Assembly: GCA_021568835.1 (NCBI GenBank) | Contig: JAKGSH010000010.1 | Span: 1,674,001 to 1,738,000 of the forward strand | Reading direction: 5' to 3' | Source of the DNA: Streptomyces sp. Tue 6430 | Lineage (GTDB): Bacteria > Actinomycetota > Actinomycetes > Streptomycetales > Streptomycetaceae | DNA: 64,000 nt | Part shown: positions 39,614 through 47,562 of the stretch, one piece after another | Layout: every line of letters begins with the position of its first letter | Position numbering within the stretch: position 1 is the first letter of the stretch | Notes under the pieces: model-generated | Told to the model about the DNA's origin: nothing | Seen by the model: the letters and a program-made list of their open reading frames with translations, nothing else | Database searches by the model: none | Made by a program: the position numbers and the translations under genes

Positions 39614-40594
39614 TCAGCCACCGTCCGGGCCCGCCCCCGGGGTCAGCACGGGCACGGTGTCGGGCGTGCCGTTCGGGGAGATCTCCGCGGAGGCGTCCCA
39701 CAGCTGGTCGAAGCGCCGGATCAGCGGCTGGACCTCGTCCGCGCGGGCGTTCACCGTGGTCGAGGAGTTCACGCTGAGCTGGTCGGCGTGGATCTCGTAC
39801 GACAACGCCCCGTCGAAGACGATCCAGTCGATCATCTTGCCGCGCCGCAGATGTGCGGGGAGCTGTTCCAGGACCACCACCCGGACCTGGATGCCGATGT
39901 GGCGCTGCTCCTCGCAGATGGGGGCCAGCGCGGAGCGCTCCTGGGGTTCCTTGACGATGAACAGCCGCCGGACGGTGACCCCCCGCTCCGTGATCGCCTC
40001 GCGCTGGGCGGTGAGGTAGCGGTTCGCGGGTTCGCTGGACCAGAAGCCGTCGTCGACGACGCTGGTGCTGATGGCGTCGATGCTGCTCCTGGTGCACTTG
40101 GTCAGCGTCATCAGCCAGTCGTGGTTCTCGCCCGGCGTCTCGGCGGTGAGGTTGGTGAGGTCCTCCATCTGCGCGGCGAGCCGGTTGATCTCCTCGTGCG
40201 CGAACTCGTGCAGGATGCCGGGCCCCATGGAGACGACCTTGGTGGCGTGTTCGGCGAGCCGGGGCACCCCGTCGCCGCGCAGCTTCTCGACCTCGTTGAA
40301 GAGTTTGGTGGCCTCGCCTATGTCGGCGAAGCGCTTCTCCACGACGTCCTTCAGTTCGCTGAGCTGGTTCACGAAGGACGCCATGAACTGAACGATCAGG
40401 ACGGTGCCGCCGCACAGCACGGACAGGACGAGCTGCCAGGGACCTTCGTCCTGGGGCAGCAGGACGTTGGTGAGGACGTAGACCACTCCGCCCACCACTA
40501 CGGTGACCAGGAGTTTCAGCGTGAGCTGACGTGCGCTGTCGTTGTCGGACCCCTGCTGCCGGCTGCGGACCTGCGCGTTCGTCGGTGCGCTCAT
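39614..40594 (-). CDS. Two-TM membrane protein with a cytoplasmic sensor-like domain, last gene of the SCO2521-2525-type cassette
   Basis: 326 aa from ATG 40594 (GGGGGGAGAAAGAGAG upstream). Two membrane segments near the N-terminus (about 25-45 and 53-75), then a helical region with charged heptads (about 75-170). A C-terminal alpha/beta domain follows with VTVRRLFIVKEPQE, GIQVRVVVLEQLP and DWIVFDGALSYEI, a pattern seen in phospholipase D-like or DUF6879-like folds without HKD motifs. Function is unknown. It follows the five conserved genes on the same strand, after a 160-bp gap containing 15-bp repeats. It may therefore be a separate unit. Confidence 0.65.
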   Translation of the reverse strand: MSAPTNAQVRSRQQGSDNDSARQLTLKLLVTVVVGGVVYVLTNVLLPQDEGPWQLVLSVLCGGTVLIVQFMASFVNQLSELKDVVEKRFADIGEATKLFNEVEKLRGDGVPRLAEHATKVVSMGPGILHEFAHEEINRLAAQMEDLTNLTAETPGENHDWLMTLTKCTRSSIDAISTSVVDDGFWSSEPANRYLTAQREAITERGVTVRRLFIVKEPQERSALAPICEEQRHIGIQVRVVVLEQLPAHLRRGKMIDWIVFDGALSYEIHADQLSVNSSTTVNARADEVQPLIRRFDQLWDASAEISPNGTPDTVPVLTPGAGPDGG

Positions 40595-40663
40595 CTCTCT
40601 TTCTCCCCCCGTTGGGATCGTGCGTCGGATCGTGCTCGGACAGTCGTCGTGTCTTCGGAAGCG

Positions 40664-40753
40664 GTGCCGCGGGTCGCGGTGCCGTGGGACGTGGTGCCGT
40701 GGGACGTGGTGGTACGGGTCGCGGCGCCGCGGGTCGCGGTGCCGTGCGGTGCC
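40664..40753. repeat. 15-bp tandem repeat, six degenerate units
   Basis: Units related to gtgccgtgggacgtg run from 40664 to 40753. The second and third are identical. They lie between the end of the SCO2521-like gene and the start of the membrane protein gene, and could separate their expression. Confidence 0.75.
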
Positions 40754-40757
40754 GCCG

Positions 40758-41723
40758 TCAGGACGGGGTCAGCGCGTCGCTCCGGGTGAGGAGACGCACG
40801 GCGAGCTGGTCCCGGATGCGCTGGGTCAGACTCGTCCACTGTCTGGTGAACCCCGGTGTCTCCTCCAGTTCCCGCCACAGGGTGTTCAGCGTGCGGTCGA
40901 CGCGGGCCTGCGGCATCCACAGGTGCAGCAGGTGGTCGACGAGCGGGCGCAGCACCTTCAGCGCGGCCCGGCCGTCGTCGGAGCCGAGCCGCAGGCCGTC
41001 GAGCTTGTCGGCGACCGTGGTGAGCAGCCAGTCGTGCAGGGCGAGGTCCTCGCAGAGCGCGGCCGCCGCGGCGGGCGCCGTCCCGCGGGGCAGCCGCAGT
41101 TCGACGAGACGCCGGCCGTCCTCGGCGACGGTGAAGCGCGGGGCGGCCGCCTCGCCGTCGGCGGCCGGCAGGGCGGCCCAGCGCAGGCTGGTGTCGGTGG
41201 TGTTGAGCGGGGTGTCGTAGTCGAGCAGGCGGTGCCGGCGGGAGATCCGGGCGAGGAGGCTCTCGGCGACCGAGCCGACGTCCGGTTCGTCCTGCCGGTG
41301 TCCGGTCAGGAAGCCCTCGGCCACGGCCGGGGCGGAGATCCTGCCGACGGGTACGAGGACGCCGGGGCGGACCAGGTAGTAGCCCCAGGGCTGCCGCCGG
41401 TCGGGGCCGCGGGCGGGGACGCAGAAGTGGGCGGTGGCCTGGAGGACGCGGCCCTCGACGAGGGCGGCGCGGGCGGTCACCGTGCCGACGGCCCGGATCC
41501 TGGCACCGCCGGCGGTGGGCAGCCGGCAGTCGACGCCGGTGAGGACGTCCGGGGAGACGGCGTGCCGGTTGGGGCGCCGGGAGAGCCGGACGCGTTCGTC
41601 GGCGCGCAGCCGCAGCAGTTGTTCGGCGACCTGCTCGTCGACGGCGTCCCGGGTGGGCAGCAGGCAGGTGCGGACCTCCCCGCAGGCGAGGACCTGCTCC
41701 GTGGACTCCTGCGGGCCGCTCAT
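40758..41723 (-). CDS. SCO2521-family-like protein of unknown function
   Basis: 321 aa from ATG 41723, one base after the stop of the upstream gene, so probably co-translated. No membrane segment or catalytic motif is obvious. It has an N-terminal region with VLACGEVRTCLLPTRDAVDE and two alpha/beta halves. A Trp/Leu-rich C-terminal helical part follows (LHDWLLTTVADKLDGL ... LHLWMPQARVDRTLNTLW). Order and character match the conserved Streptomyces cluster whose members are named after SCO2521-SCO2525. I assign it by position and recollection of that cluster, not by a search. Confidence 0.65.
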   Translation of the reverse strand: MSGPQESTEQVLACGEVRTCLLPTRDAVDEQVAEQLLRLRADERVRLSRRPNRHAVSPDVLTGVDCRLPTAGGARIRAVGTVTARAALVEGRVLQATAHFCVPARGPDRRQPWGYYLVRPGVLVPVGRISAPAVAEGFLTGHRQDEPDVGSVAESLLARISRRHRLLDYDTPLNTTDTSLRWAALPAADGEAAAPRFTVAEDGRRLVELRLPRGTAPAAAAALCEDLALHDWLLTTVADKLDGLRLGSDDGRAALKVLRPLVDHLLHLWMPQARVDRTLNTLWRELEETPGFTRQWTSLTQRIRDQLAVRLLTRSDALTPS

Positions 41724-41724
41724 G

Positions 41725-42711
41725 TCACAGCCCCGGCGGGAAGACGTAGGAGGTGCGGTCCACGACGCCCTCGGGGACGGGCCGGCCCTCCGCGGCGGAC
41801 CGCCCGGCGACCTGCCGTAACGCCTCGGACTCGACGTGGACCTGGTCGAGGACGACGCGGACGGCGTGTTCGACGGGCAGGAAGCGGGCCGGGAGAATGC
41901 TGCAGGTGGTGTACGCGGTGAAGGGTGCGGCCAGGGGGTTGAGGCGTACCACCGGCGGCAGGGCGTCCCACTCGGCGGGGAACTCCTTGCCGTCCCAGGG
42001 GGCGGGGGTCAGCACGGCCCGGCCGTCGTGGCGCAGCAGGCCGAGCCGGACGAGTTGCCAGACGGAGGCGAGGAAGGCGCAGGACCAGAGGCGTTCGTCC
42101 TCGGGTCCGCTCCACAGTTCGACGTCGACGAAGACGGAGTGGCCGCGGGCGCCGGTCTCGCTGGGCGGCTCCCACACGGTGCCGGTGGCGTCCAGGGCGG
42201 CGGAGGTGCGGTGCGAGGGGGTGCGCCGGCCGTTGGTGAGCCAGCCGGAGCGGCTGACGGGCGGACGGAAGCCGTTGCTGCCGGGCGGCGGGGACTCCAC
42301 CAGCCGGTGCAGGACGGACTCGGCGAGTCCGGCGCGGTCGCGGTGGCCGGGTTCGGCGGCGGCGCAGCCGGACTCGCGGGCCAGGTAGTCGATGCTCAGG
42401 CCGGCCTCGGCGGCGGCCGCCAGCAGGGGCGGTACGAGTTCGGCGGGGGTGGACAGCCGGCTGAAGTAGTCGTCGACGAGGAAGCAGGTGCTGATCCGCG
42501 GCCGGACGCCGGCCGGCAGGGGGCCGAGGCCGGCGCGGGCGGCGTCCGCCCAGGGCCGTACGGCGGCGAAGTGGCGGCGCAGCCGGTCGGGGCCCTCGGC
42601 GAAGTCCTCCATGTAGAGGTGGCCGAGTTCCAGGGAGAGGTGGGAGAACGGCACGGATTCGGTGCGGGGCTGCGCGCTGGTCTCCCGGAAGACGGCGCCC
42701 GGTCCGGTCAC
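41725..42711 (-). CDS. SCO2522-family-like protein of unknown function
   Basis: 328 aa. GTG 42711 overlaps the P-loop gene stop (GTGA), which fixes the start; the open frame further upstream is unrelated coding shadow. Features: SHLSLELGHLYMEDFAEG near the N-terminus, a segment ISTCFLVDDYFSRLSTPAELVPPLLAAA, SGWLTNGRRTPSH in the middle, and a C-terminal part with FVDVELWSG and FTAYTTCSILPARFLPVEHAV. It is a soluble protein without a recognised fold. The LVDDYF acidic segment could be a metal or catalytic site, but this is speculative. It is tightly coupled to its neighbours. Confidence 0.65.
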   Translation of the reverse strand: MTGPGAVFRETSAQPRTESVPFSHLSLELGHLYMEDFAEGPDRLRRHFAAVRPWADAARAGLGPLPAGVRPRISTCFLVDDYFSRLSTPAELVPPLLAAAAEAGLSIDYLARESGCAAAEPGHRDRAGLAESVLHRLVESPPPGSNGFRPPVSRSGWLTNGRRTPSHRTSAALDATGTVWEPPSETGARGHSVFVDVELWSGPEDERLWSCAFLASVWQLVRLGLLRHDGRAVLTPAPWDGKEFPAEWDALPPVVRLNPLAAPFTAYTTCSILPARFLPVEHAVRVVLDQVHVESEALRQVAGRSAAEGRPVPEGVVDRTSYVFPPGL

Positions 42712-43634
42712 AGTTGCCCCCAGTGCTTGTCCTCGGTCAGGCGCTGGGCGAGTTCGCCCATCTTCTGCCAGGTCTCCACGTTGGCGATGCGCCGGTCGTG
42801 CACGTCCTCGTCGGTGATGAGCCGCTCCTGCCACTGGAGGACGGGTTCCAGCGGAATGGACGACAGGACGCGGGTCCTGCCGATCCCGAGGCCGGCCGCG
42901 GTTTCCTCCAGTTGGGTGTCGCACTGCCGCATCCACGCGTACTGGGCGGGCGAGGTCTGGGACCACATGGGCGAGTCGAGATCGGGTACGGCGGCGCGGA
43001 CGAAGCGGATCGAGGCGGAAAGCGCGTCGAGGTCGTGGCCCATGGCGACGCCGGCCTTCACAATGCCCTGTTTTCCGTACACGAGTTCGGCGGCGGCCAT
43101 GACGTGCTGGCGGGTCCAGCGGTGATAGACGAGCCAGCGTGTTTTCAGGCGGCCGAGTCCGCCGCGGGGCGAGGTGGCGGCGAGGGCGAGGTCCATCGCA
43201 TAACTGCGTCCGGCGCTCAAGTCCACGATGATGACGTCGAATTCGCGTTTCAGTCGCAGGACGAGATCGATGCAGCGGTGCAGGTTCTCCTCGTCGGTGA
43301 CGAATTCGCCGCCGGTGCGGTCGCCGGGCAGCAGGACGAGCCGTCCCGAGCCGCCGGGCCGGCTGCGCAGCACGGGGTGCTCGGTGCGCGACCAGACGTC
43401 GACGCGCAGGGGCTCGGCGGTCTTGCCCTTGAGATAGGAGTGCAGGCCGCGGTCCTCGGCCTCGGCGAGGACGTCGGGCAGGTCGAACACGGCGGCCGCG
43501 GTGGGCGAGCCGAAGTCGAAGTCCAGGTAGCAGACGTCGTCCCCGTCCAGCGCGCGGTGGTAGGCGAGGTTGGCGCTGGTCACGGACCGGCCGGTGCCCC
43601 CCTTGTCGGAGGCGGCGAACACGAGCACGCTCAC
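42708..43634 (-). CDS. Variant ParA/MinD-like P-loop ATPase (SCO2523-family-like)
   Basis: 308 aa. GTG 43634 overlaps the stop of the 622-aa gene. The N-terminus SVLVFAASDKGGTGRSVTSANLAYHRA is a deviant Walker A of the ParA/MinD type: the signature Lys (KGG) is kept but the usual P-loop Lys of GK[ST] is Arg. Downstream: VCYLDFDFGSP (A' motif) and FDVIIVDLSAGRSYAMDLAL (Walker B). It then contains LVYHRWTRQHV, IPLEPVLQWQERL and a C-terminal helix. Nucleotide binding is likely; hydrolysis may be altered. It is probably the switch or scaffold of this cassette. Confidence 0.8.
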   Translation of the reverse strand: MSVLVFAASDKGGTGRSVTSANLAYHRALDGDDVCYLDFDFGSPTAAAVFDLPDVLAEAEDRGLHSYLKGKTAEPLRVDVWSRTEHPVLRSRPGGSGRLVLLPGDRTGGEFVTDEENLHRCIDLVLRLKREFDVIIVDLSAGRSYAMDLALAATSPRGGLGRLKTRWLVYHRWTRQHVMAAAELVYGKQGIVKAGVAMGHDLDALSASIRFVRAAVPDLDSPMWSQTSPAQYAWMRQCDTQLEETAAGLGIGRTRVLSSIPLEPVLQWQERLITDEDVHDRRIANVETWQKMGELAQRLTEDKHWGQL

Positions 43635-45499
43635 ACCCCCTGGTGGCCGGAGCCGCCGCGGGCCCGGGAGAGGGTGTCCAGCCGGCCGAGGACGCCGAGG
43701 GCCAGCGCGTAGGCCGTGCCGGGCTGTTCGTCGACGAGCAGGCGGGCCCGGCGCAGGTCGGCCTCGATGCCCTTGATCTCCTCGCCCTGGGGGCTCTTGG
43801 GGGCGGGCGCGGGCTGCTGCATCTGCTCCTTGCCGAAGAGGTGCGCCGACTCGCTGATCAACGCCCTTGCCAGCACGGACAGTTCGGCGCTGCGGATGGG
43901 TGGCTGGTCGTAGAGGTCGTGCGCGGCGACCATGCACTCGGTGACCCGCTCGGTCATGCTCCAGGAGACCGGGCCCTGGCGCTCGGGGGATTCGGGGTAG
44001 ACGGCGTGCACGTTGTCCCAGAGGCCGACGCCCGGTCCCTCGCCGATGCGGCGCTGCCAGAGGTGGTCGAGGATGTCCTCGGCGAGCCGCAGCAGGCGGT
44101 CCTGGGAGGCGATGTTCCTCGACAGCGAGCAGAGTTGGACGGTCCGCTTGAGCAGTTGGGCGGAGAAGTCGGTCATCGTCCACTTCATGGGCGGACCGAC
44201 GGTCTCGCTGCCCAGCAGGGGCAGGGAGACACCGGGGTTGTGCAGGCCGACCGCGGGGTCGTCGCGGGTCATGCCGCTGGTGATCCGGCCGCGTTCGGCG
44301 AGGCGTTCCATGACGGCGACGGTGCGGGTGAGGTCGTCGTCGGTGGCGCGGCGGCGCACCAGGTCGTGGACGAGGATGGAGGCGACGGAGAGGGAGAAGT
44401 ACTCCGACTCCAGTTGCTGGAGCGTGGTGCGCCAGGGGATCTGCTCCAGCGGCCAGGTGCCGTCGCCGAAGCGGGCGATGGCCGACCAGTACTGCTGGGT
44501 GATCTCCCAGCGCAGGCGCAGCGCGTCGGCGAGCTTCTGCTGTTCGGCGGTGAGCAGGCCGAGGACGAGGGTGCGCTCGGAGAACAGGTCGGGGATGCCG
44601 TCGAGGGCGACGACGGTGAAGTACAGGTAGGGCGTGGGGTGGGCGACACCGGCGGGCTGTTTGCCGATCGCCTCGGCGGTCGCCGGTTCCACCTCGACGT
44701 CGGGCGCGCCCTTCACCAGGCTCCACGCCCAGCCGCACTCGAAGAAACGGTTCTCGTTGCGCAGCGCGTCGGTGACGTCGGTGTCGAGACCGAGGGTGAC
44801 GCTCTCGCTGATGACGGCGCGCAGGGCCTTGAAGCGGTCCTGGAAGCGCTGGAGGACCTGCCGTTCGGAGAGCCGGCCCTGGCCGAGGAGACGGGTGAGG
44901 GACTGCCCCTGGTCGGAGGCGACGTCGACGACGTTGACGGTGAAGGAGCGCAGCAGGCTCACCATGGCGGCGGTGAGCCGGGCGCTGGTGGCGTCCCGGA
45001 GCCGGTCGATCTGCTTCAGGGTGCTCGCACGCTGGGTCTTGCCCCGGTAGACCTTGAGGAAGCCGAGGGTGGCGAGGCAGAGGGTGACGGACATGGAGTA
45101 GCTGTCGACCACCCCCAGGTCCCGCTGTTCCCCGGTGAGTTCCTGCCCCGGGTCCGCGGCGGCGAAGTAGTGGCCGCCGGAGAAGGTGGGGCTCTCCTCG
45201 CCGCGGTGCTTCTCCATGAAGTCGGCGAGGACCTCCACCAGGTTCCCGGGGATCTCGCTGGAGTCGCCCACGGCCCTCAGCGACCGCTCCACGTCCCGCT
45301 GGGTGGTGTCGGGGTCGTCGACGCGGAGGGCGGTGATCTCGGTGGCCGGGTACAGCAGGCAGAGCAGCCGTTCGGCGTCGGCGACGCTGCTCAGGCCGCC
45401 CGACTCCCCCCACTCCCACTCACCGTCGTCGAAGGAGTGGCGGGCGACGGCCTGCCACACCTCGAGCAGGTTCTGCCTCGGCTTGATCTGCATGCCCAT
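43631..45499 (-). CDS. Large protein of unknown function (SCO2524-family-like)
   Basis: 622 aa from ATG 45499 (ATG 45493 alternative). Predominantly helical and soluble; no signal peptide or clear membrane segment. Stretches rich in Leu/Arg helices (IDRLRDATSARLTAAMVSLLRSF; LLKRTVQLCSLSRNIASQDRLLRLAEDILDHLW) suggest a repeat or scaffold architecture. The N-terminal MQIKPRQNLLEVWQAVARHSF begins the conserved domain. There are several Trp/Tyr-rich patches (WPLEQIPWRTTLQQLESEYFSL). The stop overlaps the ATPase gene start. Function is not known. It may be the partner contacted by the P-loop protein. Confidence 0.7.
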   Translation of the reverse strand: MGMQIKPRQNLLEVWQAVARHSFDDGEWEWGESGGLSSVADAERLLCLLYPATEITALRVDDPDTTQRDVERSLRAVGDSSEIPGNLVEVLADFMEKHRGEESPTFSGGHYFAAADPGQELTGEQRDLGVVDSYSMSVTLCLATLGFLKVYRGKTQRASTLKQIDRLRDATSARLTAAMVSLLRSFTVNVVDVASDQGQSLTRLLGQGRLSERQVLQRFQDRFKALRAVISESVTLGLDTDVTDALRNENRFFECGWAWSLVKGAPDVEVEPATAEAIGKQPAGVAHPTPYLYFTVVALDGIPDLFSERTLVLGLLTAEQQKLADALRLRWEITQQYWSAIARFGDGTWPLEQIPWRTTLQQLESEYFSLSVASILVHDLVRRRATDDDLTRTVAVMERLAERGRITSGMTRDDPAVGLHNPGVSLPLLGSETVGPPMKWTMTDFSAQLLKRTVQLCSLSRNIASQDRLLRLAEDILDHLWQRRIGEGPGVGLWDNVHAVYPESPERQGPVSWSMTERVTECMVAAHDLYDQPPIRSAELSVLARALISESAHLFGKEQMQQPAPAPKSPQGEEIKGIEADLRRARLLVDEQPGTAYALALGVLGRLDTLSRARGGSGHQGV

Positions 45500-45563
45500 C
45501 CCCCTCGCACAGGCCCGTCACCACACGATCCACATGTTCACCCCGTCGTGGAACCGCGGGACG

Positions 45564-46361
45564 TCACTTTTTCCTTCGCCGGCCGCAGGCCAGAATCATT
45601 CCGGTGTATCCGTGGCGCACCAGTTGCTTCGGGTTGTCCAGGCAGAAGATCTTCATGTCCGTTTCGACGAACGGGGCGAGAACGGTACGCACTTCCACCT
45701 CGTCGATATCGCGGGCGGGAAACTCCTGCACACCCACGCTATATCCCTCCGAATGTTCCATGAAAGCGGCGGCGAAAGGCGCGCCGGGCTTCAGGGACTT
45801 CAGGAAGCAGCCCACGCCCCGCCGGAATTCCTCGAGCGAGGTGGTGATGGATTCCGCGACGAAGAACATGGTGCCGATGTCCCAGGCGGGCTTTTCACCG
45901 CAGAGGTCGAAGAGACTGCCGGGCCGGGGGGTGCGGACCGCTTCCCCGAAGCGCACCCTGGGATCGACGCCGAGCCCCGCGTAGGCCGCGCCCTCGCCGT
46001 GCGCGCCGCTCGTGAGGACCTCCCAGAACTGGTCCCAGTTGGCGTCGTAGTCGGAGATCTGGCCGCGGAGGTAGTCGAGGTTCCGCTCGGACCGCTCGAG
46101 GAGCGTGATCCGGCCACACCAGGGGAGCATCGCCAGGGCCGGATAGAGGTTGGGCCCCGCCCCCACGTCGATACCGGCGCCGCCGCGACCGCCGTGCTTC
46201 TCGAAATGATCATTGAAGTGATCTCGGACCCGGGTGAGGATCGCCCTGTCCACGGGCTGGATCTCCAGGTAATTCCGCTTGATGTACTCATCGGGATCGA
46301 AGGCGTCCCAGGGCACATCGGCATTCAGCTTTTCGGTGGCGGTGGGCGATCCCGAGGTCAT
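45564..46361 (-). CDS. SAM-dependent methyltransferase (SCO2525-family-like, NNMT/TEMT-type)
   Basis: 265 aa from ATG 46361; no clear Shine-Dalgarno, so possibly leaderless. Residues 1-60 are an N-terminal cap (DVPWDAFDPDEYIKRNYLEI). Motif I is GIDVGAGPNLYPALAM, followed by ITLLERSERNLDYLRGQI (acidic SAM-ribose ligand) and WDQFWEVLT. Later elements are DIGTMFFVAESITTSLEEF, then KPGAPFAAAFMEHSEGY. The arrangement resembles small-molecule N- or S-methyltransferases (nicotinamide/thioether type). The substrate is unknown. It is the first gene of the cassette and is transcribed divergently from a GNAT gene. Confidence 0.8.
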   Translation of the reverse strand: MTSGSPTATEKLNADVPWDAFDPDEYIKRNYLEIQPVDRAILTRVRDHFNDHFEKHGGRGGAGIDVGAGPNLYPALAMLPWCGRITLLERSERNLDYLRGQISDYDANWDQFWEVLTSGAHGEGAAYAGLGVDPRVRFGEAVRTPRPGSLFDLCGEKPAWDIGTMFFVAESITTSLEEFRRGVGCFLKSLKPGAPFAAAFMEHSEGYSVGVQEFPARDIDEVEVRTVLAPFVETDMKIFCLDNPKQLVRHGYTGMILACGRRRKK

Positions 46362-46495
46362 TGGTTCAGCCTAGCAGGACGACGCGCTCTTGAAGGAGTG
46401 CGTGCATCAGGCAATGATGGGCGGCCGGGTATGCATATCGGACAAGAGTGAGCACGCGCGCCATTCATTTCGTCGATCCTTCACAAGGGGACTGC

Positions 46496-47041
46496 ATGAC
46501 TCCTCTTCCTTGGGTTCCCCGGGTTCCCGGGGACCGTTCCCGGTCGGCCTCCGGTTCGACAGCGGGCCCGGCGCCCGGGGAAGGACGCCTGCGGATCAGA
46601 GCGGCCACGGAGGAGGACCTCCCCCGCATCGTCCGGCTCGACGAGGAGTCCTTCCCGACCGCCCCGTACCCCTACTTCGTGCTGCGCCAGCTGCTGGCCT
46701 CGTTCCCGGACTTCGTGTTCGTCGTGGACATGGGCGAGGAGCTGGGCGGATACGTGCTGTCGACGCCGCCGGACGCGGCGCGAAGCTGGATCCTCAGCCT
46801 CGGCATCTCACCGCCGCTGCAACGGCAGGGGCTCGGACGGCAGTTGATGACGCGGATCCTCGGTCATCTCCACACCCGGGGCGTGCGCCTCGTCACGCTC
46901 TCGGTGGAGCCGCGCAACGACACGGCGATCGCGCTGTACCGGTCCCTGGGCTTCGCCCCGGACCCCGACGGACCCCGGCCGGGCTACTTCGGCCCCGGCG
47001 AGGACCGCCTCCTCATGACGCTCGCCCTTCGAGCGCCGTGA
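46496..47041 (+). CDS. GNAT-family N-acetyltransferase
   Basis: 181 aa from ATG 46496 (CAAGGGGAC at 5 bp); GTG 46448 upstream is less likely. A Ser/Pro/Gly-rich lead of about 35 residues precedes the GNAT fold: LRIRAATEEDLPRIVRLDEESFP, YVLSTPPDAARSWILSLGI (beta strand 4), the acetyl-CoA pyrophosphate loop QRQGLGRQLMTRIL, then LSVEPRNDTAIALYRSLGF. Resembles RimI-type or small-molecule acetyltransferases. It is divergent from the methyltransferase gene, so it could share regulation with the cassette. Its end overlaps the convergent phosphatase gene by about 29 bp. Confidence 0.85.
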   Translation: MTPLPWVPRVPGDRSRSASGSTAGPAPGEGRLRIRAATEEDLPRIVRLDEESFPTAPYPYFVLRQLLASFPDFVFVVDMGEELGGYVLSTPPDAARSWILSLGISPPLQRQGLGRQLMTRILGHLHTRGVRLVTLSVEPRNDTAIALYRSLGFAPDPDGPRPGYFGPGEDRLLMTLALRAP

Positions 47042-47482
47042 GCCCGGCGAACCGCCGCACGTGGCGGCGCTGCCAGGGAGTCTCCACGGCGCGCCGGTCG
47101 TAGTACCGGCGCACGAACTCCACCGCGGCGGCGGGCGGTACGCCGTCCAGTACCGCCAGACAGGCGAGCGCCGTCCCCGTACGGCCGCGTCCCCCGCCGC
47201 AGGCGACCTCCACCCTTTCCCCGGCCGCCCGCCGCCACGCCTCGACGAGCGCCGCACGGGCGTCGGCGCGGTCGGTGGGCAGCCGGAAGTCGGGCCAGTG
47301 GATCCGGCGCGCCTCCCACGGCACCGCCGGCGGCGCGCCGCCGAGCAGATAGAGGCCGTACGTCGGGACCGGCGCCGCCGGGTCGAGGGGCGGCGCAGTC
47401 CGCGCCCGCGCACCAGCCGGCCGGACGGCAGCTCGAGCACCCCGGGCAACTCCGCCGGCCAGGAATCCTGTCGCGTCTTCAC
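47013..47482 (-). CDS. Protein tyrosine phosphatase-like protein, interrupted by a frameshift
   Basis: ATG 47482 opens MKTRQDSWPAELPGVLELPSG in one frame. The rest continues from about 47390 in the next frame (VPTYGLYLLGG, WPDFRLPTDRADARAALVEAWRRA, VEVACGGGRGRTGTALACLAVL, RRYYDRRAVETPWQRRHVRRF). A missing base in the GGGG run at 47387-47390 explains the break, and restoring it gives 156 aa, the usual length. The CGGGRGR segment is a Cys-x5-Arg phosphatase loop, but the residue before Cys is Ala rather than the usual His. Phosphatase activity is thus probable, not certain. The gene is convergent and overlapping with the GNAT gene. Confidence 0.75.
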
Positions 47483-47562
47483 GGCCCCATTCGAACCCGG
47501 CCGCGCCGGCCGGGCAACCGATTCGGCCCGACCGGTGGTCTGGAGGGCGAGGAGGGTGCTTG

